Assembly (NCBI GenBank): GCA_951799425.1
Contig: OX637409.1
Span: 18,153,960 to 18,217,959, forward strand
Reading direction: 5' to 3'
DNA: 64,000 nt
Source: Ilex aquifolium
Lineage: Eukaryota > Streptophyta > Magnoliopsida > Aquifoliales > Aquifoliaceae
This document shows, piece by piece, positions 1 through 9,860 of the stretch; the stretch's first letter is position 1, and each line of letters opens with the position of its first letter. The position numbers were made by a program, and so were the translations under genes. Below the pieces are notes generated by a model, which was given only the letters and a program-made list of their open reading frames with translations, did no database searches and was not told where the DNA came from.

Positions 1-405
1 TGTCGACAGGGTCCTACATATTATTTTCCAAGCTCTTGAATAGCCAGGCTGCATTCTGCAGTAATCTGGATGATTATTTTCGAATAGTGAATACATGTGG
101 GCAAGACACATAAGAAGCTTTAATTTAGCAAATAAATGGGATGTTAATACAACAGAAAAACGCAGAACCTTTATCATGTATAATTTTCATTTCCACATGT
201 TTTTTTCTCGCAGATATGCAAAGAAAACTGTCTGCAAAATTAAATATTACTCACGACATCTATGGTATGATGTTGATCTGCAAACGGAGTTAGTACTAAA
301 AATACAGAGCCCTCCCAAACTAAAAGTCCAAGCAGCCGACTTCTGGTCATACACACTGCAGATGTTCCTTTGAAAAGTGTGAAAGGAGTATTAAATCATT
401 ATCAT
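1..405. other. Non-coding flank downstream of OBGM pseudogene
   Basis: There is no recognisable coding sequence. It lies just 3' (in minus-strand sense) of the Obg pseudogene stop at 406-408 and may be its former 3' UTR. An open frame at 95-373 on the plus strand resembles nothing I know. Confidence 0.4.
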
Positions 406-1160
406 TTACAGCCTATTAAGTCTGTGTGATTTTCCACCATTCACAAGCATTCTAAGACCACCCTTTAGCTCTGGTATCCCTTCCTCCAAAACAGCACAAA
501 CTGGAAAAATACGGACACCAGGTACTCTTCTTTTTAATTCTTCATAGACTTGTTCAGCCCCTGCCTTATCAATTTATTCGCCACTACTAAGGATGGACGA
601 TTTGACAAACCACCACGATAAAATTCAAGCTCCAAAATTAAATCCGTTGGCTGTTTCCATGGTTGGATTCCTTTTCTACCATCAAATGCTGCAGCCAAGT
701 CGACTACATAAGCAAGAACTTTCATGGGCTCTATGTGGCACAAAAAAGAATGTCCCAATCCACGATTGCCATGAGCTCCTCTGATTAATCCTGGAATGTT
801 GGCCACCCTGACCAAGAAATCATCTAGATGTCCTAAATTCAGTCTTAAAGTTGTAAAGGCATAATGGCCTACTCTGGGCTTAGCCCTTTATATGGCACCC
901 AGAAGAGTACTTTTACCAGCATTTGGCATCCCCACAAGGCCCACATCAGCAATACTCTTGAATTCTAACATAAGAACAACATCAGAACCAGGTGAACCAG
1001 CACTAAGTGATGATGAATGCTGATCATCATCAGAGAGGTACCTGCAGCGGAGCAAGCTTTGATTTCTTGTAAGGAGTGTTTGAAAATGAACAACTTTGGA
1101 GAAGCCATGACGGTTTTGAGATCTTCCCAAAAGCCTCTATATACTGAAGGGGTTTCACAT
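406..1160 (-). pseudogene. OBGM: Obg-family GTPase (mitochondrial OBGM type) pseudogene, 3' part
   Basis: On the minus strand the translation follows the G domain of plant mitochondrial Obg GTPases, which bind GTP and act in organelle ribosome assembly. The P-loop is intact ([12 protein letters not shown] near 925), followed by RAKP-VGHYAFTTLR, NRGLGH and KVLAYVVDLAAA, then a C-terminal stretch (IFPVCAVLEEG, PELKGGLRML) ending in TAA at 406-408. It is broken in at least four ways. There is an in-frame TAA at 888-890 where Ser is expected. The G3 motif DIPG has become NIPG. A one-base loss near 573-576 destroys the NKxD guanine-specificity motif and shifts the C-terminus. A frame change is likely near 1070. 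The fragment stops at 1164, where a copia LTR begins, and I found no N-terminal Obg domain beyond that element. I see no intron in about 750 bp. It is either an in-place dead gene or a retrocopy; its position next to TRM32 favours the first. Confidence 0.85.
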
Positions 1161-1164
1161 AACG

Positions 1165-1377
1165 TGGTAAACCAAGAGTTCACAGCATCTCTCTCACTTC
1201 TATTTGAATTCCAGTTATCCTTGTTTTTATCTTATCTCTTTACAACTTATCCTGTATTTTAAATGTATTTGATCTCATGTAAAACTCTTGCATATTCCTC
1301 TTTAAAAAGTGAATACAACAACAGAAGCACTTTGGGTTATCCAAGTACATCAATTGCCTTTTTGATTACTCCTTTCA
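1165..1377 (+). repeat. 5' LTR of the copia element
   Basis: It is 213 bp, starts TGGTAAACC and ends TTTCA. It matches 4589-4800 along its whole length with scattered substitutions, so the insertion is not recent. Confidence 0.88.
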
Positions 1378-1420
1378 TGGTATCAGAGCTATAGTCTCAC
1401 GACATTTTTTCCAATTCTTC

Positions 1421-4400
1421 ATGGCCTCTCACAGCTCTGCCTTCTCTGGCTCTCTTCCAATATTTCACACCTCGTCTCCATCAAGCTTGATAGGACCAAC
1501 TATGTCTTATGGTTTGCTCAGTTCACTCCTCTACTCAAAAGCATGGACCTTTTTGGCTATGTTGAAAGCACAAAGCCTTGTCCTGCTATGGTTTTGAAAG
1601 GCATCGATGGAAAATTAAGCACCACCGTTAATCCCAATTGTGTTAGTTGGCAGCAACAAGATCAATCCTTACTAAGTTCGCTTAATTCCACCCTCACGCC
1701 CACTGTGTTGTCCACCGTGGCTCGCCTCTCCACCGCTCATGATGTTTGGAAATCGCTAGAGAAAAGGTATGCTTCTTAGTCGCGCACCTGCATCATGCAA
1801 GTAAAGAATCAACTTCAAACTACCAAATGAGGGAATATGTCGATCTTCGACTATATTGACAAGCTAAATGGTGTCGCTGATAATTTAGCTCTTGCGGGGA
1901 AACTAGTTGACGAGGATGATTTGGTTACACTCATTCTCAATGGTGTCGGAACAATATACGAAGCTACAGTAAATTCTATCCAAGCTCGCAATTCTGCCAT
2001 AATGTTAGATGGCCTCATTGGTCTTCTTCTTATTGCTGAAATGCAACACAAGGACCACAATTCTGCACTCCTTGATTCCTCCAATTCGGCTCTCTATGCG
2101 CCAAAGTCCAAGCATAACAATCACTATAAAAATTCAGCTTCTCAAAATGCACGGTTTCCTGACAAAAGTTCCCCTATGCCAACTGTTAACACTTCGAAAC
2201 CCGACAATGGCTCTTCTGGGTACAATTCAAAAATTTCTTCTCCCTCTTATAGGTACAATTCGAAGGGTTCTTCTCACAACTTCACATACCAGATCTGTGG
2301 TCGCCAAGGTCATATTGCCATTGATTGCTATCAACGGATGAACCAAGCTTATGAGGGTCACATTCCAACGAAACGCCTTGCAACTACGGTGGCTACCTGT
2401 TCCAGCCCCGTGGATGCACAGACATGGATCACGGATAGTGGTGCCTCCACTAATGTTACTTCGGAACTTGCCAATCTTTCCCTACACAATTCATATGACG
2501 GCAACGACAGAGTAACAGTTGGAAATGGCGCAAGTTTGGCCATTTCTAATATAGGTTCTTCAACGCTTCATCAAGACTCCACTCCTTTTCAACTGAACCA
2601 TGTTTTACATTGTTCTAATGTTTCTGTTAATATATTTTTTGTCATCAGTTTTCTCGTGATACTAATTGTTATTTTATTTTCATTGCTGATGGTTTCTCTG
2701 TGAAGGACGTTCGGACAGGGAAGATGCTTTTCCAAGGCAAGAGTAAAAATGAGCTATATCCAATGCGACTCCATCACCGAATTCAATGTCAACATCTACT
2801 GCCTTTTGCATTTATTGGTGAAAGGGTGTCTTCGTTCATTTGGCATCAACTTGTACGTCCACAACTGGGACGTCTACTGATCAGTCATCCCCTACTTCTA
2901 ACATATCTGGATCTGCTACGCATGATGTGGCTTCATTGGTCTCTCCACGTCTAGATGATATGCTACCAGTTCCTTCTTCTCGCACACATCAGATGACAAC
3001 TCGAAACCAGGTTGGCACTCAGAAATCAAATCCGAAGTATGCCCTTAATGTCTACATTACGCGTGATACTGTGGAACCCTCCTCCTTCACAACCGCAAAT
3101 AAAATTCTAGAATGGCGTAAGGCGATGTGCTCAAAATTTGTAGCCTTGCAACAAAATAGAACTTGGTCTCTAGTTCCACCTCCTCCTGGTATGAACATTT
3201 TTGTCAAATAAATGGATTCCTTGTTCTGTAAACCGGTCGTTGGTTGATCTCAAGTTGATAGGATCCCCTTTTTTTCGTCCCCATGTCCCCCTCGTGTGGC
3301 GACATGGGGGCGAAAAAAGGAAAGAGTGGGATGAAGTTTCTCTCGCTTTTGGCATAGCGGGCCCCCAATGGGAGGCTCGCACGACCAGTTCAAAGCATGC
3401 ATTGTCGCTAATAGTTTTCATCAAGAACATGGCTTGGATTACACAGAGACTTTTAGCCCAGTCATCAAACACACTACCATTCGAACAGTCCTTGCAATTG
3501 CTATTTCTCGCTAATGGCCTCTACGGCAACTTGATGTTCAACACTCATTTCTTCATGGGGTGCTTCAGGAAGAAGTATTTATGAGACAACCCAAGGGTTT
3601 TGAGAATCATGATTTTCCCAATCATGTTTGTCGTTGCACAAATTTCTTTATGGGCTCAAACAATCCCCACGAACATGGTTTCAACAGTTTCCGATTATTT
3701 TGAAGATTTGTGTTTTGTGGAATCCAAGGCTGATTACTCTCTTTTTACTTATCATTGCGATGGAATTATCATGTTTCTCCTTATTTATGTCGACGACGTT
3801 CTTGTTACCAGAATAGTTCATCATATCTCCAACACCTTGTCATAGATTTGGGAAATTTTTTTGCAATGAATAACTTGGGTACTTTGCACTATTTTCTTGG
3901 ATTGGAGGCCGCATTTTCGGATGGTCACTTATCTGTGACACAGACCCGTTATGCCCTGGACCTACTTACTCGCACCCACATGGCCGAAGCAAAACCTTGT
4001 TCTTCGCCTTGTGCTACTGGCACTAAGCTGAGTATTGAGGATGACCATCTCCTTGATGATCCGTCTAACTATAGGAATGTTGTTGGTGCATTGTAATAGC
4101 TTACACTCACGCATCCGGACCTCACTTTTTCAGTCAATCAGGTGTGCCAATTTATGCACCAACCGACGTCAAACACATTGGCCTGCAGTTAAATGTATTT
4201 TACGTTATGTAAAAGGTACGATTAATCATGGAATTTTATTTCAGCCTTGTCCTTTACGGCTAGAGGCCTGCTTGGATGCCGACTATGCCGGTTGTCCATC
4301 CCACGGACGGTCCACTAGTGGGTTTTGCATTTCCTTGGTCTCAGTCCCATTTCATGGAGTGCTAAGAAGCACAACATAGTTTCGCTCGAGAACAGAATCG

Positions 4401-4585
4401 GAATATCGCCAATTGATGTCGATTATCATTATGTTCGTGACAAGGTCGTTAACAAAGAAATTGATGTTCGTTACATTCATACACTCGATCAAGTGGCCGA
4501 CATATTTATAAATGGTCTTTCTTCCAACCGGCTCCAGTATCTCAAGGCCAAGCTCATGATTCTCTCGACCTATCAACTTGAAGGG
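1421..4585 (+). pseudogene. copia gag-pol remnant
   Basis: Translation in shifting frames gives a Ty1/copia polyprotein. The gag start is near 1421 and the UBN2-type gag region runs about 1543-2100. The zinc knuckle has lost its first Cys (YQIC-x4-H-x4-C near 2290). The protease motif WITDSGAS is near 2425. GAG-pre-integrase residues (VKDVRTGKMLFQGKS) follow near 2705. The RT stretches include EHGLDYTETFSPVIK (about 3430), [15 protein letters not shown] (about 3645), IYVDDVLV (about 3787) and the copia RNase H region with LDADYAGCPSHGRSTSG (about 4275). Stops and frameshifts occur throughout, and the integrase catalytic domain is absent. It cannot encode an active protein. Confidence 0.88.
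3251..3385 (+). other. Plastid-derived insert (16S rRNA-trnI-GAU spacer)
   Basis: Starting at CAAGTTGATAGGATCCCC and ending at AGGCTCGCACGAC, these about 135 bp match my recollection of the chloroplast inverted-repeat spacer just upstream of trnI-GAU, including the hairpin CCCCATGT...ACATGGGGGCG and TTTTGGCATAGCGGGCCCCC. They are GC-rich, unlike the copia sequence around them. The RT reading resumes directly afterwards at FKACIVANSFHQEHGLDYTE, where a normal copia reads YKARLVAKGFHQEHGLDYTE. This is therefore a small nuclear plastid DNA insert that landed in, or was used to repair, the retrotransposon. It does not reach the tRNA gene itself. Confidence 0.8.
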
Positions 4586-4588
4586 GTG

Positions 4589-4800
4589 TGATAAACTAAG
4601 AGTTCACAACATCTCTCTCACCTCTATTTGAATTCTAGTTATCTTTGTATTTATTTTATCTCTTTACAACTCATCCTGTATTTTAAATGTATTTGATCTC
4701 ACGTAAAACTCTTGCATATTCCTCTTTAAAAAGTGAATACAACAACAAAAGCACTTGGGTTTTCCAAGTACGTCAATTGCCTCTTTGATTACTCTTTTCA
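4589..4800 (+). repeat. 3' LTR of the copia element
   Basis: It is 212 bp, starts TGATAAACT and ends TTTTCA. It is followed by TAACA, the partner of TAACG before the 5' LTR. Confidence 0.88.
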
Positions 4801-5734
4801 TAACATACCCTTATCTGTTTCCCCCTACATTCTTAAGCTCCTTACGTTCCATAAATCCATTAATATGAGAGATACATTCATGCGTTCCCTAAATAGTAAG
4901 TTAACAAACGCACCTAACTTTGTAAGTTTTACAAATAGAGGTGGCAATCTTAACTCATTACCCATTAATCCACTCAACCCACCCATAAATAAATAGGTTG
5001 AGTACCTATATTAATTAATGCGAATTCTTAGTGGATTGGTTAATATGATTCATTTTAATTAAGCGGGTTAATATGGATTATAAATGGGTATCTATTGGGT
5101 TGAGTATATATCTTTCTATTAAATAGTACAAGTAATAAAATTAAATAAATATACTAATATACCAAAAAATACACACATGCTAATACACCAAAAAATACAC
5201 ACATATACACTAATACACCAAAACTGTAACACCCCACATTTTCTTTTATATATGTAATAGATATATAGTAAATAATGGTTGTAAAAATGTGGATATGTGT
5301 AATGATGTAAGAATGAACTATATAAATTGTAATAGTAGGAGAAATGCTAGAGATGCATATTGATTGGGAAGTTTGAGTTTCAAAGACGTTTAAACTTGGA
5401 AAGGGTGATTAGATGAATTTCTAAATATTTTTAGGTCAAAATAAGGTGTCCATTGAATCCGGAAGGTCGAACAACCTTAGGAGAGGTAATATGGGGTGTA
5501 TTGGAAGTTAGGAAGTATTCCGGAGTGAAAACACACTTAGAGAGAATTTGGGTAAAAAAGAGTTGGGACACCTTCTAGTATTTAGGTCATAACTTTTTAT
5601 TGTGATCTCCAATGGATCTGAAATTTGGACAGTAGATAGTAGACATCTAGGGCTACAAAAGTGTATCTTATGAAAATTTTCCAATTCAACCTCTAAATGG
5701 GTCAAAACTGCCCTGGAAGTCGAAGAAGCCAAAG

Positions 5735-5819
5735 TGTACCGGAACACAGTACCGGTACGGTACCGTACCGGTACGCCCGAACCAGTAGCTAAACCGTACC
5801 GGTACAGTGTACCGGTACG
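5735..5819. repeat. Cluster of GTACCGGTAC palindromes
   Basis: GTACCGG and its overlapping palindromic forms recur about seven times in 85 bp inside the solo LTR. Each unit is self-complementary. The function is unknown. Confidence 0.8.
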
Positions 5820-6610
5820 CCTAAAGTTTGGCACAGTAAAAGTCGGGATTTTGGTGTTTTAAAACACCCTTTTAAGTCTCATTTGACCCATTCTTCCATC
5901 CCACTCTCACCCCAAACATCTTAGAGCCCTAAGAGAAGAGAAAATGAGAGAAAAACACCAAGATCTTGAGAGAGTTACCCCTTATAGAGATCAAAACCGA
6001 AATTCCTCAAGAATACCATTCTTCTACTCTCTTCTTCTACACTTTCACTATACCCTTACCCACACCTCTTGGAATCCTAGAGAGAGTCTTAGAAAAGAAT
6101 AAAGAAGGAGAAAACACAAGATCAAAAGGGAAAAACAAAGGATTTAAGAGTGATTCAAGATCAAACCCTAGATTTTCAAGAACATCAAGGTAGGGGTTTT
6201 CTCTCACTCACTTACATTGAGGCTAGGGTATTAATATATGTATGCTTTGGCTATCAATGGTATATATATATATGCTATGGAATCATCATCTCTTAGGCTT
6301 TTTGGCAAAAATTACATGTTTTGTACAAAGTTAGGGTTTAATACCCATGAAATCTCTTCTCTAGTTTTAAAACCCTCATTTTTGGAGAGTGATGTATTTC
6401 CTTCTTAAATGCTTTCTTTATTATGGATTTTCGAACCCGTAGTGCTTTGTGTTGGGTAGAAAAATGATGTTATTGTGATCTCATGTATTTTCTTTGTTGG
6501 TTGTGGAATTGTTACATGATATATTTTGGGGATTTTGGATATATGCTTGTAAATTGAGATAAATGTTGGAATTGTATACTTGGTTGGGTTGTGGTGATGC
6601 ACATGAGTGA

Positions 6611-7183
6611 GAGGTTCCTTGTAAGGATGCTCATTCCTTCTCAAGAGGTTCCTTGTAAGGATGCTTGAGAAACCAAGCCTTGAGGGTGAGAGGTTCCTTG
6701 TAAGGATGCTCATGCCAAAAGAGGACAGTATATGATTTCCTCAAGAGGTTCCTTGTAAGGATGCTTGAAAAACCAAGCCTTGAGGGTGAGAGGTTCCCTG
6801 TAAGGATGCTCATGCCAAAAGAGGACAGTATGTGATTTCCTCGAGAGGTTCCTTGTAAGGATGCTTGAGAAACCAAGACTTGAGGGTGAGAGGTTCCTTG
6901 TAAGAATGCTCATGCCAAAAGAGGATAGTATGTGATTTCCTCAAGAGGTTCCTTGTAAGGATGCTTGAGAAACCAAGCCTTGAGGGTGAGATGTTCCTTG
7001 TAAGGATGCTCATGCCAAAAGAGGACAGTATGTGGAAACCAAGCCTTGAGGGTGAGAGGTTCCTTGTAAGGATGCTCATGCAAAAAGAAGATAGTATGTG
7101 ATTTCCTCAAGAGGTTCCTTGTAAGGATGCTTGAGAATCCAAACCTCGGGGGTGAGAGGTTCCTTGTAAGAATGCTCGTGCCA
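6611..7183. repeat. 100-bp minisatellite inside the solo LTR
   Basis: Units start at 6611, 6688, 6788, 6888, 6988, 7054 and 7154. The full unit is exactly 100 bp. The first unit lacks about 23 bp and the unit at 6988 lacks 34 bp. Each unit holds two copies of GAGGTTCCTTGTAAGGATGC, so it is itself a diverged dimer. The period is not a multiple of three, so the long open frames on the minus strand rotate through frames and are not genes. Confidence 0.9.
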
Positions 7184-8340
7184 TGGAGGACAATATTATA
7201 TCATGTGTAGGAAATGGTTTATATTTTGAAAATGGATGTTTATAAGAATTGGTTGCTATTGTTCATTTCTAGTACTATTGCTACTTAAACTTGAGATCCG
7301 TTGTAAAATGTCCTTGTTTTACTTCAAAGATTATATATGCTATTTGTGAAATGAGACCGGCCGTTTTAAATGCTTTTCTAAACCTTGTATGGGTTTGAGA
7401 GAATTTTTCTACAGAGCTTCGTGCTCACCCCCTACCGCTAACATTTTTCAGATTACCCGCTTGAGGAGGACGTAAGGGTTGAGGAGCCCGCTACTTGGGA
7501 GACTCCACTTGACGGGAGTGTGGATCCCGAGGTGGACGCATAGAGCGACCTCCTTTCCTTTTGTACTAGACTAGGACATTCTTTTAGAACATTGTGTAGT
7601 CTAGTTTCTTTTGTTTATTCCGTTGTGCTACTTTAATTAATTTTTGAGATGTAATAACCATAATTTAGGCTTATTCTTTTGGATCACTTTGTAAATATTT
7701 GTGGATGACAAATGGAGTCTCGTTTCTTGAGGAATTATATTAGTGCTCTCATGATATGAATGTTTTAGAATGTAATACCGTCTAGGGTGTGTTTTGGGGC
7801 ATTACAAAAACACACACACCTTATAACACCAAAAACACACATACTAATACACCCCATGACCTGTGGGTTGAGCCAAGACCCATGATCCATGGGTCGACTC
7901 GTGACCCAACCTATGACTTGCAGGTAGATCACATCCCATGACCCGCGGGTTAACCCATGGACCGACATGGGCCACAGTAGACTCCGACCTATTATGTGTG
8001 TATTTTTTTTATTAAATGTGTTTTAGTTTTTGTGTGTATTTTTAGTGTATTAGTGCATGTGCATATTTTTGGTGTATTAGTGTGTGTTTTATTGTATTAC
8101 TGTGTGTATTTTGGTGTATTACTGTGTGTGCATGTTTGTATTTTGGTGTACTAATGTGTGTGTTTTGGTGTACTAATGTGTACCTATTAAGAATTTTAAT
8201 TATTTTATGAGTTAATTGATTTAACCCAACCCATTTAATATGTGAGTGAAAAATGGATTGAATTTATTTTAACCCAACCCAATTTAACCCAACCCATAAC
8301 CAACCCATAACCAACCCAACCCACCTATTTGTCACCTCTG

Positions 8341-9300
8341 CTTAGAAGACAATAGTCGATTGCTTCAAAAAAAAACTACCAACAGCTATGAACCATTGAT
8401 ATTGGACAATGACATTATGTAATGTGAATCCAGAGCTTTCTCACTGTTACAGACCAATATACGCTAGACTAAAAGTCATTGCTGTATCAGCTGTTTATGG
8501 ACCATTATGGTCTCGTATCGTATCAGCTATTCCATTCGTACCTAACAAACATTAGATTACAAAAACAATACTTATCCCTTCTTGATTCTATAATCAGTGG
8601 TAGTCACAGAAAATAAACCATCTCCTAATAAACTTGACCAAATAACACTAAAAAAGCAATACCAAAAAATCATGAGTTATATATATCTACGGAAAATCTA
8701 TACAAACTATTGCAACTCCTGAATTAATGCAAATTAGCATAAAAAACAAATATTAGTTACTTCTTTAGGGTTTCCCTCATGAGAAGAATTTACAGTTCTG
8801 TTAATTGATACCGCCTCTTTAATCCACCGAACTTCGTATACAAATAATCGGCCATGTCCGCTTATATATGACTAATATACAATCAACTAAACCACAGGAG
8901 TAAACAGATGTTCAGAAAAGAATGGGTCAACGGTTGATTATGGAGCATCATTATTTGAAAAATTAACTCCAAGAAACGTAAACCTCTAATAAGGGATGAG
9001 CCACTAGGAGCGCACCTGAGGAAAGAGACGTCTAAAGTCGCATCTCCGGCGGCGGTGGCAGGCGGTGGAGGTTTCTCTTGATTCATTTCTCGGTTCTCTC
9101 GCTCTCCCACTCTGTAAGACGTCTGTAAACGCTTCTACTGTTCCGGTAAAGTGCATTTCAGCCGGGAAGGGTATACTTGGCATTTCGAACTTAAATATTC
9201 ATTGGGCGTGTGGGCAAATAAAAATTAAAGAATTATTTTTATAAAATTATTCTAACCATACTCTTTATTTTAACTAATTACTATTTAGAGACTAATGCAA
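8341..9300. other. Gene-free AT-rich stretch with one weak exon candidate
   Basis: I see nothing definite. On the minus strand an ATG at about 9084-9086 opens MNQEKPPPPATAAGDATLDVSFLR and then meets CTCAG-GTGCGC, which could be a 5' splice site at about 9019. The surrounding base composition is gene-like (GC-rich, CT-rich leader). It could be the first exon of a lost gene, perhaps the dead OBGM, but the peptide does not match any family I know. Confidence 0.25.
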
Positions 9301-9338
9301 CAGATGAATTTCCATCCACCTGTCCACCCAGCACAATC

Positions 9339-9580
9339 TGCTGGACTCCTCCCAAAGCAGGAGTTTTTAAAGTCAATTTTAGCGTACTGACTGTGGACAA
9401 TCAGCCAAACTTTCGGCGTGGGAATGGTCATCAGGAACGAGATGGGAGGCTTTGTGGCTGGCTCTCAAGAAAAATGGTTGCAACAACATCAAACCAAACT
9501 GCTGGGGTTTGTGGGTTAAGTGAAGCAATTCATTTTGCACAGCAACAAGGAGTTGATGAAATAATTCTTACGCTACTGAT
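9339..9580 (+). pseudogene. RNase H-like (RVT_3) domain fragment
   Basis: The frame starting CWTPPKAGVFKVNFS resembles the opening of the reverse-transcriptase-associated RNase H domain (W-PP-G-FK-N-D). After a frame change comes FGVGMVIRNEMGGFVAGS, and after a stop and another shift SEAIHFAQQQGVDEIIL. The first catalytic Asp is replaced (NFS for NFD). This is a decayed remnant of a LINE or a related domesticated RNase H gene. No reverse transcriptase lies next to it. Confidence 0.7.
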
Positions 9581-9589
9581 GTTTTGAAG

Positions 9590-9860
9590 GGGTTTTAATC
9601 GAGTCGAACTTTGTGAGTTTGAACTCGAGTTTGTCGAACTTTTTTTTAAAAAGAGTTTAAAATATTATTTAAACTCGACTCGTTTAAAACTCAAGTTGAC
9701 CCCGAGCCCGAGCCCGAGCCTAACTTGAGTAGTTCAACTAAACGAGCCTAAAAAATTATTTAAGTTCAACTCATTTAAAACACGAGTCAAGCTCGATCCA
9801 AGTTTTATCTGAGCAGCGCCCGTATGGCTCGTCTCGATTAACTCATCTACCTAGAGTGCC
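9590..9860. repeat. Low-complexity GTCGAACTCGAG-rich repeat
   Basis: It is dense in GAGTCGAAC, CTCGAGTTT and GAGCCCGAGCC words in both orientations, as in degenerate plant MITE-like repeats. Ends and target duplication are not clear. Confidence 0.35.

Larger units (their letters stand above)
1165..4800 (+). mobile_element. Degenerate Ty1/copia LTR retrotransposon, complete with two LTRs
   Basis: Two closely similar LTRs (1165-1377 and 4589-4800) begin TG and end CA. The flanking 5-bp target sites are TAACG and TAACA, one mismatch apart. A primer-binding site TGGTATCAGAGC at 1378-1389 follows the left LTR directly and matches the initiator Met tRNA type used by plant copia elements. A short polypurine tract (GAAGGGG, about 4580-4586) precedes the right LTR. 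The order of gag, protease, then RT/RNase H is that of Ty1/copia. The integrase core is missing: the sequence passes from the GAG-pre-integrase region (about 2780) to the linker before RT (about 2840). The element sits inside the OBGM pseudogene. Confidence 0.9.
5225..7806. mobile_element. Solo LTR, 2582 bp (Ty3/gypsy type)
   Basis: It begins TGTAACACCCC and ends GGGGCATTACA, the inverted termini typical of long plant gypsy LTRs. It is flanked by a perfect 5-bp duplication AAAAC (5220-5224 and 7807-7811). There is no primer-binding site, coding region or second LTR, so it is a recombination product (solo LTR). It contains a palindromic GTACCGG cluster (5735-5819), a TATATATATA tract near 6260 and a 100-bp tandem repeat (6611-7183). 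It lies inside the inverted-repeat transposon 4937-8339. Open frames within it are repeat artefacts. Confidence 0.85.
4937..8339. mobile_element. Inverted-repeat DNA transposon (hAT-like ends), split by a solo LTR
   Basis: The outer ends are inverted copies: AGAGGTGGCAA at the left and TTGTCACCTCT (read inward, AGAGGTGACAAA) at the right. Further in, both arms carry poly-proline-like AACCCAACCC runs and then ACACACTAATACACCAAAA tracts in opposite orientation. The whole therefore folds back. Without the 2.58-kb LTR the element is only about 0.8 kb and has no coding capacity. I could not find a matching 8-bp target duplication, so the superfamily is uncertain. Confidence 0.55.

Noticed and set aside
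95..373. Plus-strand frame of 92 codons at the left edge
   Set aside because: No recognisable domain; lies in the 3' flank of a minus-strand pseudogene; composition is like non-coding DNA.
6405..7110. Overlapping minus-strand frames with repeated peptides
   Set aside because: They are translations of the 100-bp minisatellite in rotating frames.
6611..7183. Regular repeats that could suggest a CRISPR array
   Set aside because: Units are contiguous near-identical 100-bp repeats with no unique spacers, in plant DNA inside an LTR.
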